Origin: Sympetrum striolatum
Lineage: Eukaryota; Arthropoda; Insecta; Odonata; Libellulidae
Length of the DNA: 64,000 nucleotides
Direction: 5' to 3'
Assembly: GCA_947579665.1 (NCBI GenBank)
Contig: OX388348.1
Location: forward strand, 4,960,001-5,024,000
Within the stretch, counting starts at the first letter, position 1; the number at the start of each line of letters is the position of its first letter. The notes under the pieces were generated by a model. It was not told the origin of the DNA. It did no database searches and was given only the letters and a program-made list of their open reading frames with translations. Below are positions 12,001-23,500 of the stretch, piece after piece. Both the position numbers and the translations under genes were made by a program.

Positions 12001-13678
12001 TTTTCCGGGGACCCATTAGACGGTAAAGTGGGACCGTTGAGCGCTCTTCAGATAGTCGATCGTTGTCATGGCTCTCAGCGATGCGAGGATGTTCCTTCGA
12101 TAAGATACGTGTTCCTCGTGATATATGATTTCTCGTGACCACGCTTTGTCAACATCCCATGCCTATCTGAGATCTCAAAGAGCGATGCCGAGAAATCGCA
12201 CTCAATTAGGCTGATTTTCAGCGGCGCAATGAAAGCGGAATGCGAACTAAGATTGCTTCACAAATTCCCTGAATTACAGTTAATTATGAGAGAATTATTA
12301 AATGGTAGAGAGAAAGGAGATGTTTATGCCATTAATTAAATATTTATGGTCTAATACTAGTTATTCCATGCGAAACCGAGCAAGAAAATACATGGCATTG
12401 AGATTTTTTTCCTAACTCTCACATAATATCCATAGAAATGATAAAAAAGGTTACGTATTTTCCCAGAATAAGAGTGAAAATAGTTAGGAACGAAGTTTCA
12501 TTCGGAGTCATTAAGTTCGCGAAAGTGTAGGATCGGCGCGGGCTTTCGATCGACCCGTTCCTTAAAACACTCGCAAATACCAGTGCCTGGTATGCACTCC
12601 TTATAACGCCCTAAAAGAGAGTTGTATTTTGTTTTTGTTTTCTTATTGAACTATTCTGCAATCTATAAAATTCAATATGTCTTGCTAAGCACGCTAATTT
12701 TCAATTGAATTAAAAAAACACCCATTCAACTTCATCGAATCCTATGTAAAAAAAAATCTGGAATTTTCTTCAAACGACAGAAATATAAAAACACACCCCG
12801 GTCGGCAGAATGTTTACTTTAAAAAGTATGATTTGCCTTTGGGTCAATTCCTATTGCTGCTCGCTCATATTCTCTAACGCCTGGCACCTTTTTTTCTCTA
12901 TCGCTGATACTCTATTTCCAATAAAAATGATAGATACATTAATTCAGTTTTTAGCACGAAACAGATTAGCCCATATGTTCCAGCGCACCGTTCGCTCGTG
13001 AGATTCACGATGTGTCACTCTCAACTTCTTCTCTGCGATATGCGCACATAACTGAAATTCCCAAGTATATGTATGTTTTGGGAATGCGAACAAGGAAGTG
13101 GAAGATGAACAAAAAATTCCTCTTTCCCAATGGCCGTTGCTCAATCACTTCCATTCAGAATGTGATCTGATTTACATTCCGTGCACGGCACTCGAGTTTT
13201 CCTTGGCCGCCGCATTTCTCCTTCGTCCCCATTCGAATAGCGCTGGATTACATGTGCTTACATAAAGTTCAAGAAAGAACTTGCTCGGGAACAATCGATA
13301 TTTCTGTATCAGGACACTCTTTTTTCCAAATTTATGGATTAATTAATAAATATATCTCTAAGGAGTAAAAATTAAATTTTTTGGCACTAGAAATACGAGG
13401 TAATATTGCCCCAGGCAAAAGGTTCCTGGCACACAATTATATTTTTGGAATTTCTGTTTTGAAAACGCAATTGGAGGATTTTAGAAATGAAATCGTTCAG
13501 AGAACCAATTATTTCCTCTCATTCAAAAATAAACGGAGCATGACGTTGAACTCCCGTACTGATATTTTAAATTGATGACTATTTTTCGGAAAGGAAATTT
13601 TTGGATTGTTTTCGCTGAATTAAAACTTCCAATTTCCGTCAACTCCGCAACCTCCGAGATCATTATGGTATATCATAC

Positions 13679-13740
13679 TTTTTATTTATTTATTCAAATC
13701 TCACATACAGCATAACAATGCCAATTTAAAGTGAAATATA
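13679..13740 (-). mobile_element. Possible retroelement 3' end with (TAAA)n tail
   Basis: On the minus strand the sequence ends ATGTGAGATTTGAATAAATAAATAAAAAG. This is a polyadenylation-like end with short A-rich repeats, as left by non-LTR retrotransposition. The body upstream is not recognised. Confidence 0.25.
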
Positions 13741-14229
13741 AAAATATACATTTAGAAAAGTAATAAACATAAACAGTAAAAAGTGACATAAAATATAGAG
13801 AAAAAGAAAACAAACATAAAGGTAGATTTTACAATTATATGGATCTGGTGTGTGGTAAGCTCAGGTTCAAAAATTTCCCTTTAGATACCATACGGTATCA
13901 AAGAATTGTTATTCATCTATGATTTTCTAAAAACCATAAATCTGTGGAATTTCTAGGGTAGCCTGCTTATAGACGATGAATTAAAAACGTGGCCTAAAGC
14001 GCAATGACATATAGATACCAGGGCCAACACATGTTTATTCCAACTTCGTGGTATGCTAAACCTAAAACACGTGAGTTTTTCTAAATTAAAATAAAGAAAA
14101 AGGATAACGCAAAGAGAGGAATAAAATAGTTCAGTACTTTATTATTTGCTTTTACTAAGCGAAAAAGTATTTTCGTAAAAGGAGAACATTTAGAAAGCAA
14201 CCTATTAATTTTACCCTATTCGAAGATTA

Positions 14230-14450
14230 TTACGCGGTACACCAAGAGCTGACCGCAATGCTGCGGCACACATTAGGAAGCACAGCCGAAGGGGAACCGA
14301 CGCGTCCGTTGAGGTTCTGCGCAACTTTCAATTTCACGTACGTCCAAACATTCCCTTTTATAGCTCCGTAAATAGCTGCAGTTGAGACCATCCTTCCCAC
14401 TTTACCTCTAGTTACATTCACACGTCCCTCCACCTATTCTTCAACTGCAA
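14230..14450 (-). promoter_or_regulatory. GC-rich minus-strand block with TATA-like box
   Basis: On the minus strand, a GC-rich stretch contains CTATAAAAGG (about 14357-14366). The 67-codon frame here (starting MEGRVNVTRGKVGRM) has no recognised motif. A decayed LTR or a real promoter are both possible. Confidence 0.2.
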
Positions 14451-16349
14451 TAGAAACACCCACGTTCACAAAATTACATTCCAATGTTCTCACTGTTTAC
14501 GCGCCATCTACTGGTCTTCCAATTAATCAAACTCAACAATGATTTATGGGCGTAATTTATCCTAATGTCATTGTTGCAATTCGACCCATTATTTATTAGA
14601 CGAGGCCCTCTTCCAGCTTAGCTTGGTCAATCCTGGCATCGATTTGTTGCATTTTGCAACGCAGTTTTGCAGCAATAAATTTCCGTTCGTCATTACTTAA
14701 TTAAACTACAATTTGACTGAAGGATATCTGACGTACTTAATTATAACCTGCGTTAACACCTCGCCGTTGTTGTGATCGAAGAACAGTTCCATATTGGCCA
14801 CTTCATCCGTTTGTGGCGCTTCATTAGCAGTCATTGACAACTATAGAAAAAGAAATGAAAATGGCAGTGATCATTCGAAAATTTTGATCAGGAATGTTTC
14901 TACTCTATGATTCCTTTCGTCGTGATTTCTTTCCGTGTAACTGAACCATAGCATATCTACACTTAAAATTATTAAATAGAGAATTAAATTAATTCCGTAA
15001 TGACTTATTGACGTAATTGCTTTTTTTCCTATTACGATGATTGTCAAAATGAATATAAGCGTTTAATGACTGACTCTTGATACAGTTTGCTTTCTTTTAT
15101 TTCCATTTTCCAACTTGAGGATTGTATGTATGTACATTGTAAGGATTTCATGGGAGAGATTTAGTAACTGAACTGCGCAAAATTGTTATAAGGACCAAAA
15201 TTGAGGATGCCTCTTGGACAGCTGGTTGTAGCTCTAGATTAAGGATTAAGGGGTTGAAATAGGTTAGGGTCGATTAGAATGCGGTGTTTGACTCGAGATT
15301 TATGTTGAAAGCAAGTTCCTAGCTACGTGCGTGTAGGCTATGTAGCGTTGGAGAGATTCGGTCGGACGAGAGAATTCCGAATGAAATCGAGTGAATTGAG
15401 CTCCTCTCTTTACCCAACGGTAAACCATAAACGCGATTTGATATTTAGAGCCTAACTATGATGCGGTTGGTGTATTCACAAAAGTATTCACCTCTCCATA
15501 ATGGGAAGATTAGTAATCAGATAGTACACATCTTGTAGCGGGGGCCAAAGATCCGAGGTTTGTTTCCATTGACATAAGCTGTATTCATAGCATTTGATTC
15601 GCAACATCATGTAAGCGATATGCTTGAGTTGTTCCTGCTTCTTTCCCCATGCACCTCGGAGAACGAATTGATTTTTTGCGGCAGCGTCGAAGGTTCGCGC
15701 CAATTATCCAATTATTGGATCACATTCCCATCTAAGGGGACGATTCGATTTTATTCTCCAATTGAGATCTGATAAACGCACTGATGGAATAATCGAGAGC
15801 AGCGAATGGCGATTCCATTGTTAAATCGTCGCCTGTTTATCGGCTTAGCAACGCTTATTGGCGCCAAATCCTCGCCGTTCATTGGACGCATTAAGTTCGT
15901 ATTGTTGGTTCGTTTAGCCTCGTTCTGCTCTGAGGTCAGAGGCCTGTGACAAGTGGACGAGTTACTCGTCCCTCAGAGCCCGTAAGGCAACACTACTATA
16001 GCAAAAAGAATTAAATGGTGCTGCTTATATTCAATAATAAGGTTCGTACATGTTAAGGCATCAAACGCGAAAAAACAAAGATAAATAGTAATCAACGATT
16101 GGTCAAAGGGAAGATAGGTTAATTTACGAATAAAGAAAATAATTTTGGGAATTAAGTTCTCAAAAGTATGAAAAATATCTTAGGGAACTTTGTTTCAATA
16201 TAAATTGAAACATCAAGATATTAAATGAATATGTTTCTGCTCCAAAAAGTAATCGTCGAGGCAGCATTTACTTTCAATTTAATGATTTATAGAGCTGAAA
16301 ATTGTTGAAGAGTTGGTTCTTGAGTTTCAGAAGAAATTACAAATTTATA

Positions 16350-16479
16350 GTAGTAGTAGTATTGTTAAAAGTGCTTCGACAGCTTAGGTCATTTCGCACA
16401 TTGGCTCCCACCGGGACTCGAACCCGGGACCGCTTTCACCAAAGGCAAACGCGCTGTCCACATGACTATCCGGGAGCCC
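16350..16479 (-). mobile_element. tRNA-derived SINE, intact, with target-site duplications
   Basis: Read on the minus strand, it begins with a 76-nt tRNA-like head (16403-16478). The 7-nt ends GGCTCCC and GGGAGCC are perfectly complementary, there is an A-box-like segment near GGATAGTC, and a perfect B-box GGTTCGAGTCC. A unique body of about 45 nt and a tail of triplets (ACT/TAC)n follow. Both sides carry the identical 12-mer TACAAATTTATA (16338-16349 and 16480-16491), the mark of retrotransposition. The anticodon arm does not fold cleanly, so this is a SINE head rather than a working tRNA gene. Confidence 0.8.
16403..16478 (-). tRNA. tRNA-like head of the SINE (probably not a functional tRNA)
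   Basis: The sequence has tRNA length (76 nt), matched acceptor ends and a T-arm (CCGGG / TTCGAGT / CCCGG). The anticodon stem pairs poorly and there is an extra base between T-arm and acceptor. It should act as an internal RNA polymerase III promoter for the SINE. The isotype cannot be read. Confidence 0.35.
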
Positions 16480-18689
16480 TACAAATTTATATCTATTAAT
16501 GTTATGTACCTACATTAATGTTGGTGGGAGCATAAGTTGAGTTATAATGGATCTGGAAATGCGAATAATTATTGATTTTAATCACATATATTAATAACAC
16601 TTAAACCAAGACTGTGTAAAGAAAAAAATTAAATTAGAGCAATTCTGTCAAGATGGTACTCTCATTTAATCATATCATATCATTCATTTTTATTGACTGA
16701 TTCTGTTGGCTTTAAAAGGAAATAATTTTCCATAAAATTGTCATAATTAACATGGATCGTCAAATCCATGATTTCGAAGATTCAAGGGACATTTCCAGCG
16801 TCCGTCTCGAGCTTACCCAACTAAGGAGAAAGGCCTTCATTCTCTCATTACCTTTTACTCCCTTGCTTTTTTCACAATCTATGTGCATCTACGACTTCTT
16901 CAAAGGAAATCGGGCTTGTTGACAACCCACTTGTTGAATTAGTTTGCTTTTTGGTTGCCTACGTTACGCTTTCTCTCAACATCCGCCAATTTACCGCATT
17001 TTAATTTTGTTTTGAATGTAACTACTTTTCAAGCTTTCCAAGATTTAAAAAGGTTTATCACAAATAGTTGGTCTTTTTCTTCCTATCATTCTGGGGTTAG
17101 CATGCACACATTGAGTTCGATTTTACTTAACAGTAACTGCATTTTCGATGTGCATCGAAAATGTTTTCGTGGTACAGGTAATATATGATATCAGAATAAT
17201 TACGGCAGAGGGTTCAACACAAACATCGTCACAAAAACTGTTACATTTAATTTTATATTAGGTTCCCAATTAAGAATCCAATGTTTACAAATATTATTAA
17301 AGTTCATACAATTTTTTCGTTTTACTGATATAGTTTTGATTAAACCTCGCACGTACAGTCTTTAGCCATGTAATGCGCAGTAAGGTAAACAAAACTGAAT
17401 AAATGCTTCTTTGGCTTGTAGTGAGACAATTGTTGGGATCGTTGTTTGGATTCACTTCTTTCGGTCGAAACTGATTGCGTATGAGACAATTGATTCAGTA
17501 GCGTTTCACTTTCGGGCTGTTTCCTCAACATTCGAGAAAGCGTCTCCCAAGAGAGGTGTCCGCCCTTTGAAAGCATATCGGCCATGAATCCGTCTTACAC
17601 TATTTGATAAAGAATATACAGTAAAACGGGTATTGGACATCAAAGGTATTTATTTCACCAGAAAGTGGATGCTGCTCTAAGAAACGGTGATTTATTCACA
17701 CTTTTAAACAGCGTGTTGCACCATTTTGAGCTTTAACGTAAATGTCTGAACTTTCGTGACATTAATCTAGATTATCATCTTGAGATGCTGCACGATTAAT
17801 TATATGCTTGTATTATTTTTCTTGGCTGCCTCCTGTATCAACTTATTTTCCTTTAAATACCCTTAACATTTTAAATCCTAGCTCACCTCGCTCAACGACT
17901 TTGCCTTCCCTTTTATCCTACCTTCAACTGTTATCTTCAGCATCCCCTTCTTAATATTTGACTCTCCCGTTTACTCTTTTCGTCAACTGCCAACTCCAGG
18001 GCTTCCGCTTTTCTGTCAATCCAACTTTTCCATTCTTTGCGAGTGTCTGAGAAGTTCTTTTGATGTCCTCCTTTCTCAAGATGTTCATTCATGCAGCAAT
18101 CTTACTTCAGAGAGGATTAAAGCGATTGGCCCCTCATCCAAACCCTTAGTCATTAGTCAACGAGAGCTCATTTGGCTTTGAACCCTATTTGCGTACCTTC
18201 CCGAGGAAGAAAACTTTCTTCGTTGAAAAGTTGAACTGCACAGTTTACCTGCTCCAGTTTCACTGTACTTTCAATTCCCCTTGATCAATCTCATTCTACA
18301 GTTTTTATTGCGTTTATTTTAATCCCAAAATCTTTTATTTTATTATTTAGTACATTCCTTAGTATTTGAAAATCCCCTTTAGAATCGCATTGCTTTGTTT
18401 GGAGAATGGCTTCCAAATATAGTACTAAAACTGTTTAACTAGGGGAAGACGTTCAGCGTTCCTCTATTGACATATTTATGCCAATGTTACTATCTATGCT
18501 CCCGTGTTCCTCTTTTAATTCTAAGAAAGAGAATGTTTTTCTTAATTTTCAACTCACTTAATTCAGCCATGGGAATTTATTTTCGATAATTGATATATTT
18601 TTATGAATGAATTAATATTTGGTTTTTTTCTAAGTTCAATCAGAATGCGCCGATTGGTTCTGAGAGTCATTCTATTAAGCGTCCATCAA

Positions 18690-19050
18690 AGTATTGGTTT
18701 CTTTCCGCCGAACTTCGCTGCGGATGAGATTCTTGATATTTTATGCATCATCTTCAACCCTTCTTTGCAGGTCCTTAATGTTAATCTCTTTCCCCTCTGT
18801 CTTTCATTCCTGAAACTCCTTTTCCATTCTCTATCTATGAATCAACTTCACGGCTCCTCTTTCTTTCTTCTTTGTACTTTTAATCAACTCTTTACCAAAT
18901 GATCTCCATATTAATGCCTCGCTAATCTTTTCTTTCTGGTGATTAATTTACTCAACATCCAATACCTGTCCACCTTCCGTAGCACCACCTTTTGCAGCTA
19001 TTCTTGAGGAGGATCCAAGTTTCACAACCATACCACATCGCATTCCAAAC
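18690..19050 (-). pseudogene. LINE relic: C-terminal part of a reverse-transcriptase polyprotein
   Basis: On the minus strand, WNAMWYGCETWILLK is the conserved 'YGCETW' block that follows the reverse transcriptase domain in many insect non-LTR retrotransposons. Degenerate sequence downstream reads RSFGKELIKSTKKKERG. The frame is broken many times and the 5' part is not seen. Confidence 0.55.
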
Positions 19051-20099
19051 CAGTATTTTACCTTTCTTTTCCTAAGGCCCGCGTTATTTTCACAAGTTAG
19101 CAGCTTTTTCTTTATCCAGGAAGCTTTCTATGCCATGTCTAATCTTTTTTTCTTTCTCGCTTCTTCAGCTCTACGTCATCTCTGTGCATAGGTTTTTATA
19201 CCTTCCCAACTGCTCACGTCTTTTAGTGGTGACTCTATCCTTGCCGTGCTCTCTTCCACAACTATTATATCACCTGCAAATCACTTATTAATTCACTCTA
19301 CCTTTGTCTCTGAGTTGTTTCTTTTGGTCTCGTTATTGCGTAAATAAAAATATGTATTCTTCATTTCACACCATCTAACAATCATACGTACAAATTCAAT
19401 GCATGCGATATTCAATTCTTTTCTGGCCATGATTTCAAATACGTGCAATTTATTTTCATTTTATCGGAAAATTGGTGCCTTTTTCGGTTTTTGCCAAGGG
19501 AACTTCGGTATTCGCATTTTTACGTCAATCACTTATACATTTCAGTGTTTGGAAATGCCAAGCGGACCAGAGAGGGGCAATATTCATCAATTAACTTTGT
19601 ATGATTATTACATAGAATTTATTATTTTGATGCTTTTAAATTATACAACATTATAGACACATTATTGCAATATTTATGTTATCCATTAAATTCAAGGCTT
19701 AAAACCGCTTTTTTTCAATGTTCGTTTCTTCTTAAATTGTAGAAATTTCTCCGTTGAAAGTTAGCTAGCAATCTTTATTTGGGAAAAAAGGAAGTGGCGA
19801 AAGTTGCAATGAGCATTGCATAGAATCTGTGCTAGAGTCGATCCCGGAAGGATGTTCCGAAAGCGCCTCGACAGAGATGACTGGACGATATGCAAAGGGA
19901 TCGCTTTATTACCACTTAGTCTCTCAATTCTGCTTCGGTGCGTCAGTGGACCCAATGGAATCGCCCGTACGTGGGTCGCATTGCTTCCATTTTCGACTCG
20001 AAGACGTGGGACGACTCGCATGACCACCTCCCAAAGCTTTTCTTTAAGGACGCGCGCAGTGATACACTTTTCGCGGTAAAACAAAATCCGAACTAAATG

Positions 20100-20480
20100 C
20101 TTCCCTTCAGGGAACGTTGTCGCTCAGTTATCGGTTGTCAACAATAAACCCATTTTAAGCTCGGCGGTCGAGCTGAAATTACTTTCGATTGTTGAGGCGA
20201 GGTTAAGTTCCGTTAGTTTCCGCTTCCGCAGGTGGCGCTACCTGTCGGGTCAGTCCTTGAGAAAGTACTCGAGGGTCTTGGGCTCGTTTTCTCGCCTTTT
20301 CTTTGCGATTTCTCGCATCTCTCTTCTGAAAACGGTCCGAAACGAAGAAGAGGCGTACATATCGATATTACCTGACGAGAGAAAGGGTTTTGCTCGTGGG
20401 CGTATCCCTCCCTCATACTCATTGGACGACGCATTTTAAAACTTTTTCTTTCGTCCTTGGGGCGACTGCTGCTGAAGCTT
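20100..20480 (+). promoter_or_regulatory. CpG-rich promoter-like block upstream of the secreted-protein gene
   Basis: This stretch is much richer in CG dinucleotides than the intronic sequence to the right. It holds several initiator-like CAGT motifs (about 20116, 20250 and 20481). It lies directly before the predicted first exon. No TATA box is visible at the expected spacing. Overlapping open frames on both strands (19.8-20.9 kb) are explained by high GC and few stops rather than by coding. Confidence 0.35.
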
Positions 20481-20578
20481 CAGTCCGAACGAAGTCGAGG
20501 TAGAAGACGTTTGGTTGTCTTCGGGTTCGGAAGTGTGTTTCGCAGACTTGGAAGACTTCACCACAAACAACGATATGG
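20460..20578 (+). CDS. Exon 1 of the secreted-protein gene: 5' leader plus ATG and one base
   Basis: This CpG-rich stretch contains an initiator-like TTCAGTCC at about 20480. It ends in ATGG followed by the strong donor GTGAGT at 20579. Only ATG and one G (20575-20578) are coding. The single G joins the CG at the start of the 28501 exon to make an Ala codon, and this selects the only reading frame in which exons 2-4 are all open. The transcript start is inferred from the initiator motif only. Confidence 0.5.
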
Positions 20579-23500
20579 GTGAGTGTTATTCGTACGAAAT
20601 GAGAGAGGTTGTTGATCCTCCGTCCTCCCCTGAATACCAATTGAGGACTCATACCTTCCTTTCAACGCCAACTCAGCTGTGTCGTGGATTCTAAGCGATT
20701 TTCCACTTTGCCTTCGATTTGTTCTGGATTTCGTTGTCGTTTCGTCTCCGTTTTGTGCGATAGAATGATTCGTGCTGGAACACGAAGGTGTACGTTTTTC
20801 GACGGTCGTTGAAATTTCGCGTGTGGGTGCGCAACCTTCGAAGCTAAGGTCGAGAGATTCGAAATCAATTTCGACGTACCTCTCAAGTGTGTGCCTGTGT
20901 CTCAAAGTCTTTTCGTTATGACAATTTTCAATTCCATTTTTAATTCCTCCTTTTAGATTAAATGGTGATTTCCTTTTTATGGAAATCTTTCCGGTGATGC
21001 GTGGGTGGGCGTTAGAAATGGCAGATGTCTTTTGGTTTACAGTTGTTGAAACGAAATAACAGTTACTCTTGGAGTTCGCTTCAAAGCCTTATTTGCGTCA
21101 TGTCTCATTTACTTCTTTGTTTTTATTTTAAATCTTATTCTCTTGAACATTTATCTGTAGTCACTTCCGACTTTATGAATCACTTTTGCCGTAAAATGTA
21201 TTGTCACTGAGGGTAATATTTTAGAATGGAAGGCCACGCATTGCTTTTGTGGTCTCAGCCTCCTTTCACGTAGTTCGATCCTCGGTAGTTTATGGGTTTT
21301 CACTTTCCAAAAAAAAGTCATTGCGGTTTTGCCCAACTATAAACGTCTTCTTCCATTTGCTATTTAAATCATTCCCGTCGGCTGGTTTGATGGTGACTTC
21401 ATTTCTCAGGAGAACGTGCATACATCACCGTTGCGAAACCCCCACGCAGCGAAAGTATTTCGCACTTATTTCGGAGATTTCTTTTCGGTTCACGAGCTTG
21501 GTATTCTGTGGATGAGCGGGGCATTCCTTTATTCCTGCCAAATACCTGTCACGCTTTCTGCTTTTTAGACGAATGACAACTTGAAAAAAAAAAATATCGC
21601 TCGTACCTTGAAATCTCGCTGGTTCGGGATATAATCTACGTGTAGGCGTAAAGAGAATCTCTTGTGAATTAAGGGATATTGTCCCTGAGATTTATCTGAT
21701 AATATGATCGCAGATTTATGATATTTCTAACGAACTATCACTTTTGAAACCGCAGTATTTTTTATAGTTATATGTTTATTAGTTTTTATTTCTGGAATTA
21801 ATTCTGGTGGAGAAGTTTATATTTACATTTAATCTATCAACAAATACTTCAAATTATTGCATAATTAGTATGAAAGTAAACAAAATAATAATTTTAATAG
21901 AGATTTACGTCATTGTACGGACAAAACATCAGCAAATAGATGCTCGCTTGAAAATGTCTTGTCCATTTTTGCTCATCAACTCCCAATCTCTTCTGTCTGC
22001 CCAATATGTTGGTTTGTATCATGGAGTTCCTTCACAATTATTACAGTCAGTATATAAATTTACATTTGTATTTTCCTTTGTTCGCATACAATATAAATAG
22101 AGAAACATCGTTTGTAAACAGCACAGATGTACAATTTTGTTTACCTATCAACAGCGTGTAAACAAGCTCTATTTTGAAGGAATAAATGTTTTACATACCA
22201 CAAGCGACCTGAACACCAAGAGATTTCCCCGGTGCATTTTGATCAAAGATCATCATCAAGTATTATATGATAGAATTTCATTGCTAATTTTTAAATGTTC
22301 GGCATTTAAATCGCAAACTCACAGTTTCTATTCCTTCATTGCGACCATTTTGTGTGCGAATACAGAGATAGATTAGCAAACAGGGATCATTCCAATGCCC
22401 TTCGTTTGGATTCCCAAACGTTCGTAAACTGGAAAATTCCGAAAAATATTTTATGTACGCATACGTTTGTTATATATTCCATAGTTTCACATCTCTGAAT
22501 AGCAAAACAAGTACCTTCGTCATCGAAGTATTATCCCTTTGCTATGTGCTAAATGTTGTTGCAAATTCACTAAATAAAGTAAACCTCTGGAAAATCTCAT
22601 CAGAATTTAACCTGGAATGTTGCGCTTTTTCTCACCGAATTTCTGGAGGCTGTTACGTTACGTTCCTGAATTTAAGTTACATTAGGCAGTTACGCCGTGT
22701 TATGAGGCACCTGTTCGTGATTTATGTCATGACAGAAATGATGCACGAATACGACAAAAATATTTGCATGTACTCGGTAATTCTCGGAAGTAGAACGGGA
22801 TTATGAGGCATGAGGTTAAAAAAACACGCCGTATTCGTAATTAAGGCATTTTCCCTTTATCTGCTTACTTAAGAAGGCTTCGTTAATGTTTAAAATCTAT
22901 ATTTACGTATTTACTCTACGAGAATGCTGTGTAGTAGCGGCGTTTCTGCTTCAACATTACCACCCAACTCTAAATGTTCTGAATATAAATTTAGAAGCGG
23001 ATGCCCTTATCCGTTGGATACAAAAAATGTAAACAAACGATAGGTTTTATAAGTTCAAAAAAGAAATATCGTTCTTCTGCGGGTATCTAAGTTACTCAGC
23101 GTGAAATTACAATGTATTTTTACCTTTTAGAATAACGACTTTATTTAAAACACTGAAAGCTATTCTGAAATCACTCAAAGATGAAGAATATATTTAGAAA
23201 CGGCCTGTTAAGGAAATAATTTTGTTATGATTCATGCTAAAGCTATGTGCCCATCACTCAGGGTGGTAACATTTATGAAGCTGTTCTTAAAATAAGAAGT
23301 AACACTCCGAAACTTCTCACGTTTGTAGTTTAAATATACGTCTGTTTATCCGTAGTCTAAATAAATCGAAGAAAGAAATCAAAGACTGTGATTACCAATC
23401 TATCGTAACTGGTACAAACAGTCGGTCGCCTTGAGAAATAAAATTTTGCTTTGAGTCGCGGAAGTTTTAATAATTCATTTGTAAACCGTAAGTGATATCT

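Larger units (their letters stand above)
9090..16300. other. Long stretch with no supported gene
   Basis: I see AT-rich sequence with ordinary CpG, scattered short frames without motifs (for example 10222-10581 and 11896-12138), the possible retroelement end at 13.7 kb and the GC-rich block at 14.3 kb. No conserved motif or exon series can be supported. Confidence 0.4.

Noticed and set aside
16403..16478. Functional tRNA gene on the minus strand
   Set aside because: The anticodon stem pairs poorly, and the sequence is enclosed with a tail by perfect target duplications, so it is a SINE head.
17340..17585. 81-codon minus-strand frame (MADMLSKGGHLSWETLSR...)
   Set aside because: Plausible composition but no motif, no neighbouring exon and no repeat match; not enough to annotate.
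19761..20905. Overlapping open frames on both strands at 19.8-20.9 kb
   Set aside because: They overlap one another, lack motifs, and occur in a GC-rich promoter-like block where stop codons are rare.
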